Assembly: GCF_024586915.1 (NCBI RefSeq) | Contig: NZ_JANBVS010000032.1 | Coordinates: forward strand, 1 to 45,160 | DNA length: 45,160 nucleotides | Reading direction: 5' to 3' | Source: Bradyrhizobium sp. SRS-191 | GTDB taxonomy: Bacteria; Pseudomonadota; Alphaproteobacteria; Rhizobiales; Xanthobacteraceae | The notes under the pieces: generated by a model | What the model was told of the DNA's origin: nothing | The model's input: the letters and a program-made list of their open reading frames with translations, nothing else | The model's database searches: none | Made by a program: the position numbers and the translations under genes | Part shown: piece by piece, positions 9,390-20,026 of the stretch | How the letters are laid out: every line of letters begins with the position of its first letter | How positions within the stretch are numbered: the first letter of the stretch is position 1

Positions 9390-11585
9390 ATGTTTGGCTT
9401 CGTTTCCAATGTGAAGATCCAGAGCCGGCTGCTCGCCGGCTTTGGTCTGATCTGCATGTTGCTCGCATGCGCCGTCGGCTACTCGGCCTGGGCCGTCTCG
9501 GACGTCTCGGACAAATTCCGCAAGATCGTCGATCTCAGATCGCCCGTGGCGATCAGCAGTACCCAGCTGGTGGCCGATCTGCACGCGACGCTCGCGGCGC
9601 TCCGCGGCTATCTGCTCACCGGAGATCCCGCCATGAAGCAGCGCCGCGCCGCGCTGTGGACGGAGTTCGACAACACGATCCAGCAATTCGACCGTCTGGC
9701 CACAGGCTTCCGGGTGGCGGAGAACCGCGCATTGTGGGACCAGGCCAAGCCGCTCCTCGCGGAGTTCAGGGCCGCCCAGGACAAGGCCGAAGCGGTGGCC
9801 TTCACGGCTGAGGCGTATCCGGCGACGAAGCTGCTCGGGGCTGAAGCCTCGCCGCTGATCGCGACGATGTTCGCAGAGGTCACCAGGATGATCGACGAGG
9901 AGAACGGACTCGAGGCGACGCCCGAGCGGAAGCGCCTGTTGAAGACGATGGCCGACCTGCGCGGCAATCTCGCCGCCGCGGGCTCGCAACTCCGCCTCTA
10001 TGTCGCCTCGGGCGATGCCGCCGATCGCGACAGGTTCGCCGGCCCCTACACCAACTACAAGAATGCGGTGGCGACCGTCGCCGCGCAATCCGGCCTGCTG
10101 ACGCCGTCACAGAAGGTGGCCTTCGACAAGATCGCCAAGGCGAGCGAGGCGTTCGCGCCGCTGCCGGACAAGATCTTCGCGATCCGGCAGTCGCCGCAGT
10201 GGAATGCGGCCGTGTTCATGCTGGCGACCGAGGCGGCGCCGCGCGCCAACAGGCTTCTCGAACTGCTGGACGGCAAGAGCCGCGCCGATGGCACGTTGGG
10301 CGGCGGGCTGAAGACCAACCAGCAGGAGGTGCTGGTCAAGGATTCTGCCGATGTCGCCGCGACGATCCAGGGCTTGCTGTTCGCCGAATGGACGCTGCTG
10401 GCTGTTGGTCTCGCGCTGGGGGTGGGGATTGCGATCGCCGTTGCGCGCTCGATCACGCGGCCGATCCGGGAACTCGTGACGGATTCCACCCGGTTGTCCG
10501 ACGGCGACACGACGGTCGCGTTCAAGACCGCCGACCGCGGCGACGAGATCGGCGACGTCTCGAAGGCGGTCGCGAAATTCCGCGACAATGTCATTGCCCA
10601 GCAGCAGGCCTCGGCCAACTATGTGCGCGAGTCCGAAGCGCGCGAGGCGATGAACCGCAACATGGAAGCGGCGGTCGAGGCGTTCCGGATCAAGTCGACG
10701 GAGCTGTTGTCCGAGGTCGACGACAATGTCGGCGTGATGAGGAACACGGCGGAGTCGCTGACGGGGATCGCGGGTCATGCCACCGATCAGGCCGCGTCCG
10801 CGGCAGGCGCGTCGGAAAAGACCGCCGTCAACGTGCAGACGGTCGCTGCCGCCGCGGAGCAACTGACGAGCTCCATCGTCGAGATCGGCCGGCAGATCGA
10901 GCTGTCCAACGCCACCGTGCGCAACGCCAATGCCACGACCGCGCGGTCGGAGGCCGAGATCGAGGGACTCGCCCAGGCGGCGCAGAGCATCTCGACCGTG
11001 GTCGACCTGATCCAGGCCATCGCGGCGCAGACCAATCTGCTGGCGTTGAATGCAACCATCGAGGCGGCGCGCGCCGGCGAAGCCGGTCGCGGCTTCGCGG
11101 TCGTGGCGCAGGAGGTGAAGTCGCTGGCCGAGCAGACGGCCAAGGCGACCCAGGAGATCAGCCAGCACGTGCAGGGCATCCAGAGCTCGACCAGCAACGC
11201 GGTCTCCTCGGTGAAGGAGGTCTCGACGGCGATGCGGCAGATGGCCGACGTGACCACCGCCATCGCCAGCGCCGTGGAGGAGCAGGGCGCCGCGACGCGG
11301 GAGATCTCGCACAACGTCCAGATGGCGGCATCGGGCAGCAAGATCCTGGCCTCCAACATCTCCACCGTCAGCGCGGCCATCGAGGAGACCAGCCAGTCGG
11401 CGGACAGTGTCCGCAATGCGTCCAGCAACGTCTCCCGCGTGGCCGAGAATCTCGCGGCGGAGGTCCAGGAGTTCTTCGTCCGGCTGCGCAGTGGCGCGCT
11501 CGACCGGCGCGTCGCGGAGGATCCAAATTACCGCGGCCCTGAACGTCGCGCCGGCACCGGGCAGGGGCGCCGGCGGGTGGCCTGA
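9390..11585 (+). CDS. Methyl-accepting chemotaxis protein
   Basis: A 731-residue transmembrane chemoreceptor that would signal to the CheA/CheW complex. TM1 is residues about 13-34, a long and mostly helical periplasmic sensor spans about 40-330, TM2 is about 334-354, HAMP follows to about 405, and the cytoplasmic coiled-coil has the conserved tip AAQTNLLALNATIEAARAGE near residue 545. The start is the ATG at 9390 after a GGGGGA ribosome site. The nearly 300-residue helical sensor is longer than the common four-helix bundle and may be a double bundle. The C-terminus ends GRRRVA and lacks the NWETF-type pentapeptide that tethers CheR. Confidence 0.93.
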   Translation: MFGFVSNVKIQSRLLAGFGLICMLLACAVGYSAWAVSDVSDKFRKIVDLRSPVAISSTQLVADLHATLAALRGYLLTGDPAMKQRRAALWTEFDNTIQQFDRLATGFRVAENRALWDQAKPLLAEFRAAQDKAEAVAFTAEAYPATKLLGAEASPLIATMFAEVTRMIDEENGLEATPERKRLLKTMADLRGNLAAAGSQLRLYVASGDAADRDRFAGPYTNYKNAVATVAAQSGLLTPSQKVAFDKIAKASEAFAPLPDKIFAIRQSPQWNAAVFMLATEAAPRANRLLELLDGKSRADGTLGGGLKTNQQEVLVKDSADVAATIQGLLFAEWTLLAVGLALGVGIAIAVARSITRPIRELVTDSTRLSDGDTTVAFKTADRGDEIGDVSKAVAKFRDNVIAQQQASANYVRESEAREAMNRNMEAAVEAFRIKSTELLSEVDDNVGVMRNTAESLTGIAGHATDQAASAAGASEKTAVNVQTVAAAAEQLTSSIVEIGRQIELSNATVRNANATTARSEAEIEGLAQAAQSISTVVDLIQAIAAQTNLLALNATIEAARAGEAGRGFAVVAQEVKSLAEQTAKATQEISQHVQGIQSSTSNAVSSVKEVSTAMRQMADVTTAIASAVEEQGAATREISHNVQMAASGSKILASNISTVSAAIEETSQSADSVRNASSNVSRVAENLAAEVQEFFVRLRSGALDRRVAEDPNYRGPERRAGTGQGRRRVA

Positions 11586-11613
11586 CATCTGCGGCGCTAG
11601 CCTCCGCGCGGCG

Positions 11614-12324
11614 CTAGCCGCTGAGATAGTCCGGCCAGAGGCTGCGGATGGTGGCGAGATCGCTCAGCGTGCCCGTCAGGTGCTCGCGCAGGTGCGCCTG
11701 CGCCTCGTCAGGCTGGCCGGCCGCGATGGCGTCGACGATCTGCTTGTGGTGGCGCAGGATGGTCTGCCCCTTGCCGGGCGAGGGCAGATGCAGCCGCCTG
11801 AGACGGTCGATATGACCGCTGCGGCTGCGCACCAGCGTCCACAGCTCGTGCTTGTCCGCGGCGGTGTAGAGCCGTTCGTGGAACGCGTTGTCGACCACGG
11901 TGAAGGACGCGAAATCGCCGTCCTTCGCATAGCGCCGCTGCTGGGCGATCAGCGCATAGAGGTCATCGGTCGGAGCGGCGGCCGGCGTCAGCGCCAGCAG
12001 GCGGACGATCTCGAGCTCCAGCGCCTGCCGCAGGAACTGCGCCTGCTGCGCCCGGCCGACATCGATGCGGCTGACCAGCGTCGCATGCTGCGGGAAAACG
12101 TCGACCAGCCCTTCCTCGGCCAGCCGCATCAGCGCGTCGCGGATCGGCGTCGAGCTCAGGCCGAACTCGGACTGCAGCGCGGTCCGCGACAGCGAAGCCC
12201 CCGGCGGCAGCGCCAGCCCGATGATCTGGTCGCGCAGTCGCTCGAACACCTGCGGGGCGGCGCGCCGGCTCGGGTCGAGCCGTTCGGGCGGGACGGTGGC
12301 AGGTGGCGTTGCGGGCAGGGCCAT
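11614..12324 (-). CDS. GntR-family (FCD) transcriptional regulator
   Basis: A 236-residue repressor-type regulator. Residues about 25-90 form the winged helix of GntR proteins (RLRDQIIGLALPPGASLSRTALQSEFGLSSTPIRDALMRL). The rest is an all-helical FCD ligand domain with the usual metal-binding histidines (DNAFHERLY, RHHKQIVDAI, HLREHL). It is divergent from the importer-dehydratase operon, and a 26-bp palindrome lies between the two starts. It most likely represses that operon and itself until a metabolite of the imported acid binds the FCD domain. Assignment of the target is from context. Confidence 0.92.
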   Translation of the reverse strand: MALPATPPATVPPERLDPSRRAAPQVFERLRDQIIGLALPPGASLSRTALQSEFGLSSTPIRDALMRLAEEGLVDVFPQHATLVSRIDVGRAQQAQFLRQALELEIVRLLALTPAAAPTDDLYALIAQQRRYAKDGDFASFTVVDNAFHERLYTAADKHELWTLVRSRSGHIDRLRRLHLPSPGKGQTILRHHKQIVDAIAAGQPDEAQAHLREHLTGTLSDLATIRSLWPDYLSG

Positions 12325-12375
12325 CGGGGCGGACGTCCGGCTGGAATATCGCAGGCGAAGAACAGCGCTTGTCAG

Positions 12376-12401
12376 AGATGCACTAATGCATTAGTGCATC
12401 T
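12376..12401. promoter_or_regulatory. 26-bp perfect palindromic operator
   Basis: Each half is AGATGCACTAATG and its exact complement, with no spacer. It lies 52 bp before the GntR-family start and 48 bp before the substrate-binding-protein start, the right place to control both. GntR/FCD proteins bind such palindromes as dimers. Overlapping promoter boxes are not obvious. Confidence 0.8.
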
Positions 12402-12448
12402 GATGCCGGGCCGTCAAGAAGCCGCCGGCGTGCGAGGAGGGATGTCCC

Positions 12449-13480
12449 ATGTTTGAGAAGTTCGGGCGCTCGGCCACACGGGCCGCCGGTCTGCTGGCCA
12501 CGCTGCTCGTCGCGGTCACCTGGAATGGCCGGGCGGATGCGCAGCAGAAGACCGAGGTGTCGCTGTCACGCCAACCCGGCATCTTCTACATGCCGAGCCA
12601 TATTATCGAGAAGCAGAAGCTGATCGAGAAGCATGCGGCCGCGCTCGGCCTGTCCGGCGTGACCACGAAGTGGCTGACCTTCTCCGGCGGTGGCGCGCAG
12701 ACCGACGCGCTGCTGTCGGGCAGCGTCGACATCCTCAACACCGGTACCGGCAATCTGCTGCTGCTGTGGGACCGCACCCGCGGCGGCGTGAAGGGCATCG
12801 TCGCCACCTCGGCGCAGCCGATGACCCTGATCAGCCGCGATCCCAACATCAAGTCGATCAAGGATTTCGGCCCGACCGACAAGATCGCGGTGCCCACGGT
12901 GAAGGTCTCCACGCAGGCCATCGTGCTGGAGATCGCGGCCGCCGAGGCGTTCGGCGCCGACCAGTGGAACAAGCTCGACGCCAACACGGTGCAGCTCGGT
13001 CACCCCGACGCCTACACCGCGCTGACCAATCCGCAGCACGAGGTGCACAACCACTTCTCCATCCCGCCCTACACGTTCCTCGAACTGAAGAGCGTGCCCG
13101 GCGCGCATGTCGTGCTGAATTCGCCCGACGTGATGGGCGGGCCGCTCAGCCAGGCGCAGTTCTTCACCACGACGAAATTCGCCGACGCCAATCCGAAGAT
13201 CATCCAGGCCGTGCGTGACGCCACCAAGGAGGCGCAGGACCTGATCCGCAGCGACACCAAGACCGCCGTCGAGATCTACAAGGAGATCACGGGCGACAAG
13301 ACCTCGGTCGAGGATCTGCTGGCCTGGCTCAAGGAGCCTGGCATGATGGAGTGGAATCTGGAGCCGCAGGGCACGATGAAGTTCGCGGCGCATCTCGCCA
13401 AGATCGGCACCATCAAGGCCCAGCCCAAGGCCTGGACCGACTATTATCTGCCGGTCGCGCATGACCTGAAGGGCAACTGA
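12449..13480 (+). CDS. ABC importer substrate-binding protein, NitT/TauT type
   Basis: A 343-residue periplasmic binding protein. A signal peptide (residues 1-32, hydrophobic core AAGLLATLLVAV, likely cut after ADA) is followed by a two-lobe fold resembling the nitrate/taurine/sulfonate/aromatic-acid group: LSRQPGIFYMPSHIIEKQKLI, GGGAQTDALLSGSVDILNTG, and IKDFGPTDKIAVP. GAGGAGGG precedes the ATG. It is the first gene of an operon with its ATPase and permease, and its stop overlaps the ATPase start. The sequence alone does not give the ligand. The downstream dehydratase suggests a sugar acid or another hydroxylated carboxylate rather than a sulfonate. Confidence 0.9.
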   Translation: MFEKFGRSATRAAGLLATLLVAVTWNGRADAQQKTEVSLSRQPGIFYMPSHIIEKQKLIEKHAAALGLSGVTTKWLTFSGGGAQTDALLSGSVDILNTGTGNLLLLWDRTRGGVKGIVATSAQPMTLISRDPNIKSIKDFGPTDKIAVPTVKVSTQAIVLEIAAAEAFGADQWNKLDANTVQLGHPDAYTALTNPQHEVHNHFSIPPYTFLELKSVPGAHVVLNSPDVMGGPLSQAQFFTTTKFADANPKIIQAVRDATKEAQDLIRSDTKTAVEIYKEITGDKTSVEDLLAWLKEPGMMEWNLEPQGTMKFAAHLAKIGTIKAQPKAWTDYYLPVAHDLKGN

Positions 13481-14244
13481 TGTCCGCGCTCCTCGATGTC
13501 GATGGCGTCACCTTGCGCTACAAGACCTCCAGCGCGGTCATCACGGCGACCGAGCGGGTCGGCTTCTCTGTCGACCGCTCCGATCGCTTCGTGCTGCTCG
13601 GCCCCTCCGGCTGCGGCAAGTCGACCTTGCTGAAGGCCGTCGGCGGCTACATCAAGCCGAGCGAAGGCCGCATGCGGATCAACGGCCGCGAGATCACAGG
13701 TCCCGGCGCCGATCGCATGATGATCTTCCAGGAGTTCGATCAGCTGCTGCCGTGGAAGACCGTGCTCGCCAACGTGATGTTCCCGCTGCTGACGGCGCGG
13801 CGCATGCCGCGCAAGGAGGCCGAGAGCCGTGCTCGCGCCTATATCGAGAAGGTCGGACTGACGCGCGTCGTCGACGCCTATCCGCACACGCTATCCGGCG
13901 GCATGAAGCAGCGCGTGGCGATCGCCCGGGGCATGGCGATGGAGCCGGACATCCTGCTGATGGACGAGCCGTTCGCCGCGCTCGACGCGTTGACGCGGCG
14001 AACCTGTCAGGACGAGCTCCTGCAGCTGTGGGGCGAGACCAAGTTCACGGTCCTGTTCGTGACGCATTCGATCGCGGAAGCGATCAAGATCGGCAACCGC
14101 ATCCTCTTGCTGTCGCCGCATCCCGGCCGGGTCAAGGCCGAGGTGATCGACGTCGACAAGGTGTCTGCCGATGACGGCAGCGCGGCGCGGCTGGAGAAGC
14201 AGATCCATGATCTGCTGTTCTCCGAACCCGCAACGGCGCATTGA
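13480..14244 (+). CDS. ABC importer ATP-binding protein, NitT/TauT type
   Basis: A 254-residue cytoplasmic ATPase that drives the importer. All motifs are intact: Walker A GPSGCGKST (residues 41-49), Q-loop MIFQEFDQLLPW, signature LSGGMKQRVAIARG, Walker B ILLMDEPFAALDALT, and switch His in FVTHSIAEA. The ATG overlaps the stop of the binding-protein gene (TGATG), showing translational coupling. The permease starts 12 bp after its stop. The protein is typical in length for the family. Confidence 0.95.
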   Translation: MSALLDVDGVTLRYKTSSAVITATERVGFSVDRSDRFVLLGPSGCGKSTLLKAVGGYIKPSEGRMRINGREITGPGADRMMIFQEFDQLLPWKTVLANVMFPLLTARRMPRKEAESRARAYIEKVGLTRVVDAYPHTLSGGMKQRVAIARGMAMEPDILLMDEPFAALDALTRRTCQDELLQLWGETKFTVLFVTHSIAEAIKIGNRILLLSPHPGRVKAEVIDVDKVSADDGSAARLEKQIHDLLFSEPATAH

Positions 14245-14256
14245 GGAGGCCCGGAC

Positions 14257-15113
14257 ATGGCTGACGCCAAGATCATCCTGCGCGACACGTCGACGGCGAG
14301 CGCGGGACCTGCTGATGTCGAGCGCAAGCTGAGCGTGCTCGAGCTGCTGTGGAACGATGGCTTCGTCCGCAAGAGCCTGATCATCGTCGTGCTGGCGGCG
14401 ATCTGGCAGGCCTATGGCAGCTATCTCGACAATCCCCTGCTGTTCCCGACCTTCTCAGAGACGATCGCGGCGCTTTGGGAAAAGGTGCGCGACGGCACCA
14501 TTCCCATGCGCGCCTGGACCTCGCTGAAGGTGCTGTTCATGGGCTATGCCGCCGGTATCACGCTCGCTGCCATCCTGACAGTGCTGGCGATCTCCACCCG
14601 CATCGGCACCGATTTCCTCGAGACCGTCACCGCGATGTTCAACCCGCTGCCGGCGATCGCGCTGCTGCCGCTGGCGCTGATCTGGTTCGGGCTCGGCAGC
14701 GGCAGCCTCGTGTTCGTGCTGATCCATTCGGTGCTGTGGCCGGTCGCGCTCAACACTCACTCAGGTTTCAAGAGCGTGTCGAACACGCTGCGCATGGTCG
14801 GCCGCAACTACGGCCTCACCGGCTTCTCCTACGTGATCCGCATTCTGATTCCCGCGGCCTTCGGCGCCATTCTCACCGGCCTCAAGATCGGCTGGGCCTT
14901 CGCCTGGCGAACGCTGATTGCCGCTGAACTCGTGTTCGGCGTCTCCTCGGGGCAGGGCGGCCTCGGCTGGTTCATCTTCGAGAACCGCAACCTGCTGGAA
15001 ATTCCCGCTGTCTTCGCCGGACTTCTCACCGTCATCCTGATCGGCCTCGTGGTCGAGAACCTGATCTTCCGCACCATCGAGCGCAGGACCGTGCTGACCT
15101 GGGGCACCCAATC

Positions 15114-15117
<4 letters not shown>
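14257..15117 (+). CDS. ABC importer permease, NitT/TauT type
   Basis: A 286-residue inner-membrane permease with about six hydrophobic segments, beginning after a 40-residue cytoplasmic tail (first segment SLIIVVLAAIWQAYGSYL). The coupling loop that contacts the ATPase lies near residues 208-235 (GLKIGWAFAWRTLIAAEL, then GVSSGQGGLGWFI). GGAGG precedes the ATG. The last four bases overlap the dehydratase start (ATGA), so transport and catabolism are coupled in one transcript. Confidence 0.93.
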
Positions 15118-16850
<1,733 letters not shown>

Positions 16851-16857
16851 TTCAACT

Positions 16858-16937
16858 GTCGTTCCGGGGCAGGCGAAGCCTGAACCCGGAACCTCGAGAT
16901 TCCGGGTTCGGTCGCTGCGCGCCCGCCCCGGAATGAC
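16858..16937. repeat. Palindromic repeat element between dehydratase and RraA-like genes
   Basis: Outer arms (GTCGTTCCGGGGCAGGCG and a matching right arm ending at 16937) enclose an inner perfect 10-bp stem at 16882-16909 (GAACCCGGAA). It fills the 101-bp gap inside the operon. It resembles the other GTCGTCCCGG elements at 17745, 28051 and 44883. Confidence 0.75.
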
Positions 16938-16951
16938 CTCAGGGATCCAAC

Positions 16952-17671
16952 ATGACCAAACTCAGCACCGCCACGCGCAACAAGCTCAAGACCGTTTCGA
17001 CGGCCACCGTTGCCACCGCGCTGTTCAAGCGCGGTTTGCGCATCCAGTGCATCCAGAACGTCCATCCGCTCAGTCCGCAGCAGCCGACCATGGTCGGCGA
17101 AGCGTTCACCTTGCGCTACATCCCGGCGCGCGAGGATCTGAACACGATCGAGGTCTTCCGCGACCGCGGCCATCCGCAGCGCAAGGCCGTCGAGGACTGT
17201 CCCCCCGGCGCCGTGCTGGTGATGGACAGCCGCAAGGACGCACGCGCCGCCTCAGCCGGTGCGATTCTCGTCAGCCGCCTGCAGCAGCGCGGCGTCGCCG
17301 GTGTCGTCACCGATGGCGGCTTCCGTGACGCCGCCGACATCGCCAAGCTCGGCATCCCCGCCTTTCACCAGCGCCCGAGCGCGCCGACCAATCTCACCTT
17401 GCACCACGCCATCGAGATCAACGGCCCGATCGCCTGCGGCGACGCGCCGGTGTTTCCCGGCGACGTCATCCTTGGCGATTCCGACGGCGTCATCGTCATC
17501 CCCGCCGGCATCGCCGACGAGATCGCGGATGAGACTTTTGAAATGACCGCGTTCGAGGATTTCGTCGCCGAGCAGGTGGCGCAAGGCCGCTCCATCCTCG
17601 GCCTCTATCCACCGACCGACCCGCAGACCCCGGCCGATTTCGCCGCATGGCGGGCGAAGAACAACAGGTAG
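16952..17671 (+). CDS. RraA-family protein, probable aldolase
   Basis: A 239-residue RraA-fold protein. The family includes RNase E inhibitors and class II pyruvate aldolases such as 4-hydroxy-4-methyl-2-oxoglutarate aldolase. The catalytic loop GVVTDGGFRDAADI has the Arg-Asp pair used by the aldolases, and GDVILGDSDGVIVIP is the usual C-terminal signature. At 239 residues it is longer than RraA itself (about 160), with an extra C-terminal segment. In context it would cleave the keto-deoxy acid made by the dehydratase. It starts 101 bp after that gene, across a palindromic repeat. Confidence 0.85.
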   Translation: MTKLSTATRNKLKTVSTATVATALFKRGLRIQCIQNVHPLSPQQPTMVGEAFTLRYIPAREDLNTIEVFRDRGHPQRKAVEDCPPGAVLVMDSRKDARAASAGAILVSRLQQRGVAGVVTDGGFRDAADIAKLGIPAFHQRPSAPTNLTLHHAIEINGPIACGDAPVFPGDVILGDSDGVIVIPAGIADEIADETFEMTAFEDFVAEQVAQGRSILGLYPPTDPQTPADFAAWRAKNNR

Positions 17672-17744
17672 TGACTACACACACCGTTGTCGTGCGTTGA
17701 GCCCAAGGCCGCTAGCGAGGCGAGATCCAGCCACGCACTCCGCT

Positions 17745-17867
17745 GTCGTCCCGGCCTTGAGCCGGGACCCATAACCACAGGGCGGTGTGATTGCGAAGGA
17801 CGTAGCTCCAGCGTTCTCAAAAAGCGGACAGTGGGGGCTATGGGTCCCGGCTCAAGGCCGGGACGAC
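17745..17867. repeat. Palindromic repeat element with 29-bp perfect arms
   Basis: Arms at 17745-17773 and 17839-17867 are exact complements (GTCGTCCCGGCCTTGAGCC and onward) around a 65-nt loop. It lies between the convergent RraA-like and oligopeptidase genes and could also end both transcripts. Confidence 0.85.
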
Positions 17868-17918
17868 ACCGGTGGTGAAGCTCGATCCCGGCACACATCT
17901 CACTGCGGCCGTCAGCGC

Positions 17919-20018
17919 TCACGCCGTCCGATCGGCTAACCCCACGGCCCACAGTGCAAACGCATACACGATCGCGATTTCATCGAGCCGGTTGAAGCGG
18001 CCGGAGGCGCCGCCGTGGCCGGCGCCCATGTTGGTACGGAGCACGACAGGCCCACCACCCGTCATGGTCGCGCGCAGCCGCGCGATCCACTTCGCCGGCT
18101 CCCAATAGGTGACGCGCGGGTCGGTGAGGCCGGCCATCGCCAGGATCGCGGGATAGTCCTTCGCGGCGACGTTGTCGTACGGCGAGTAGGACAGGATGGT
18201 GCGGAAATCTTTTTCGCTCTCGATCGGGTTGCCCCATTCCGGCCATTCCGGTGGCGTCAGCGGCAGGGTGTCGTCGAGCATGGTGTTGAGCACATCGACG
18301 AACGGCACCTCGGCGACGATGCCGGCGAACAACTCGCCGGAGCGGTTGGCGACCGCGCCCATCAGCATGCCGCCGGCGCTGCCGCCATGGCCGACGATGC
18401 GTTTTGCGCTGGTGTAGTTCGCCGCGATCAGCGCCCGCGCGCAGGCCGCGAAATCATCGAAACTGTTGGTCTTCTTCTCGCGCTTGCCGTCGAGATACCA
18501 GCCCCAGCCCTTGTCGGTGCCGCCGCGGATATGCGCGATGGCGTAGACGAAGCCGCGATCGACCAGCGACAGCCGGTTGGCGGAGAACGACGCCGGCATC
18601 GCGTGGCCGTAGGATCCGTAGCCATAGAGCAGCAGCGGCGCCGCGCCGTCGGCCTTGAAATCCCTTCGGTGCAGCAGCGACACCGGCACCTCGGCGCCGT
18701 CATCGGCCTTGGCCATGATGCGCGTCGTGACGTAGTCGGCCGGATTGTGCCCGGAGGGGATTTCCTGGCGCTTGCGCAGGGTCTTTGCGCGCGTCACCAT
18801 GTCGTAGTCATAGACTTCCGACGGTGTCGTCATCGACGAATAGGCAAAGCGCAGGTTCGTCGTGTCGAACTCGTAGGAGCCCATCGCGTCCAGCGAATAG
18901 GCGCCCTCGTCGAACGCGATTGCGTGTTCCTCGCCTGACGTGAGATCGCGGATCACGATCGACGGCAGCGCATTGGCGCGCTCCAGCCGCACCAGGTGGC
19001 CTGAATACAGATCGTGATCGAGCACGTAGATGCCGGCGCGATGCGGGATGAGGTCGCGCCAGTTGGCGCGCTCCGGCGAGGCCAGCGGCACCGTGACGAT
19101 CTTGAAGTCGATCGCGCCATCGGCATTGGTGAGGATGAACAGCTCGTTGCCGCGATCGGCGATCGAATATTGCACGCCGTTCTCGCGCGCGGCGACGAGA
19201 CGCGGCGGCGTCTCGGGATGATCGAGGTCGATCAGCCGTTGTTCCGACGTCTCGTGATCGCCGCCGGCGATGACGCAGAACCGGCCCGAGGTCGACTCGT
19301 GCACATGCGTGAACCAGCCGGTGTCTTTCTCCTCATACACCAGCACGTCGTCGGCCTGCTTGGTGCCGAGCTTGTGCCGCCACACCTGCATCGGGCGGTG
19401 ATTGTCGTCGAGCTTGACGTAGAAGAAGCTCTTGCAGTCGCGCGACCACACCACGCCGCCGTCGGTCTCCTCGACAAGATCGGCAAGATCATCGCCGCCA
19501 TCCCAGTCGCGCACGCGGATGGTGAAATATTCCGAGCCCTTGGTGTCGGCGCTCCACGCCACGAGCTTGTGGTCGTGCGAATGCCGGCTGCCGCCGAACT
19601 TGAAGTAGTCATGGCCGCGCGCCAGCGCATCGCCGTCGAGCCCGATGGTCTCCGCGCCGCCGTGGCGCGGAGTGCGGCAGAACAGTTCGTGCTGGCCGCC
19701 CTCGCGGTACTTGCGGAAGTAAGCATAGGGACCGTCGGGCGACGGCACCGAGGAGTCGTCCTCCTTGATGCGGCCGCGCATCTCCGCGACGATCTTTTTC
19801 TGCAGCGGCGCGGTGTGGCCGAGCACGGACTCGGCATACCCGTTCTCGGCCTCCAGGTACGCGCGGATATCAGCGTCGAGCAGCGACGGATCGTGCAGCA
19901 CCTCCTGCCAGCGCGCATCCTTCAGCCAGGCATAATCGTCCTGGACGGTGATGCCGTGACGGGTGAAAGAATACGGGCGGCGCGGCGCCACCGGCGCCTT
20001 GGTGCTGCTATCGGTCAT
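17919..20018 (-). CDS. ptrB: Oligopeptidase B, S9 family serine peptidase
   Basis: A 699-residue cytosolic peptidase that cuts short peptides after basic residues. The N-terminal half is a beta-propeller that gates access; the C-terminal half is an alpha/beta hydrolase. The triad is visible: S547 in VGHGGSAGGMLMGA, D633 in GLTDPRVTYWEP and H668 in NMGAGHGGASG. I start at the ATG at 20018 because AAGGA precedes it and residues beyond that are unlike the family. It begins 8 bp after the aminotransferase stop codon, whose TAA is part of the ribosome site, so the two genes form an operon. Confidence 0.94.
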   Translation of the reverse strand: MTDSSTKAPVAPRRPYSFTRHGITVQDDYAWLKDARWQEVLHDPSLLDADIRAYLEAENGYAESVLGHTAPLQKKIVAEMRGRIKEDDSSVPSPDGPYAYFRKYREGGQHELFCRTPRHGGAETIGLDGDALARGHDYFKFGGSRHSHDHKLVAWSADTKGSEYFTIRVRDWDGGDDLADLVEETDGGVVWSRDCKSFFYVKLDDNHRPMQVWRHKLGTKQADDVLVYEEKDTGWFTHVHESTSGRFCVIAGGDHETSEQRLIDLDHPETPPRLVAARENGVQYSIADRGNELFILTNADGAIDFKIVTVPLASPERANWRDLIPHRAGIYVLDHDLYSGHLVRLERANALPSIVIRDLTSGEEHAIAFDEGAYSLDAMGSYEFDTTNLRFAYSSMTTPSEVYDYDMVTRAKTLRKRQEIPSGHNPADYVTTRIMAKADDGAEVPVSLLHRRDFKADGAAPLLLYGYGSYGHAMPASFSANRLSLVDRGFVYAIAHIRGGTDKGWGWYLDGKREKKTNSFDDFAACARALIAANYTSAKRIVGHGGSAGGMLMGAVANRSGELFAGIVAEVPFVDVLNTMLDDTLPLTPPEWPEWGNPIESEKDFRTILSYSPYDNVAAKDYPAILAMAGLTDPRVTYWEPAKWIARLRATMTGGGPVVLRTNMGAGHGGASGRFNRLDEIAIVYAFALWAVGLADRTA

Positions 20019-20026
20019 GTCGTCCT

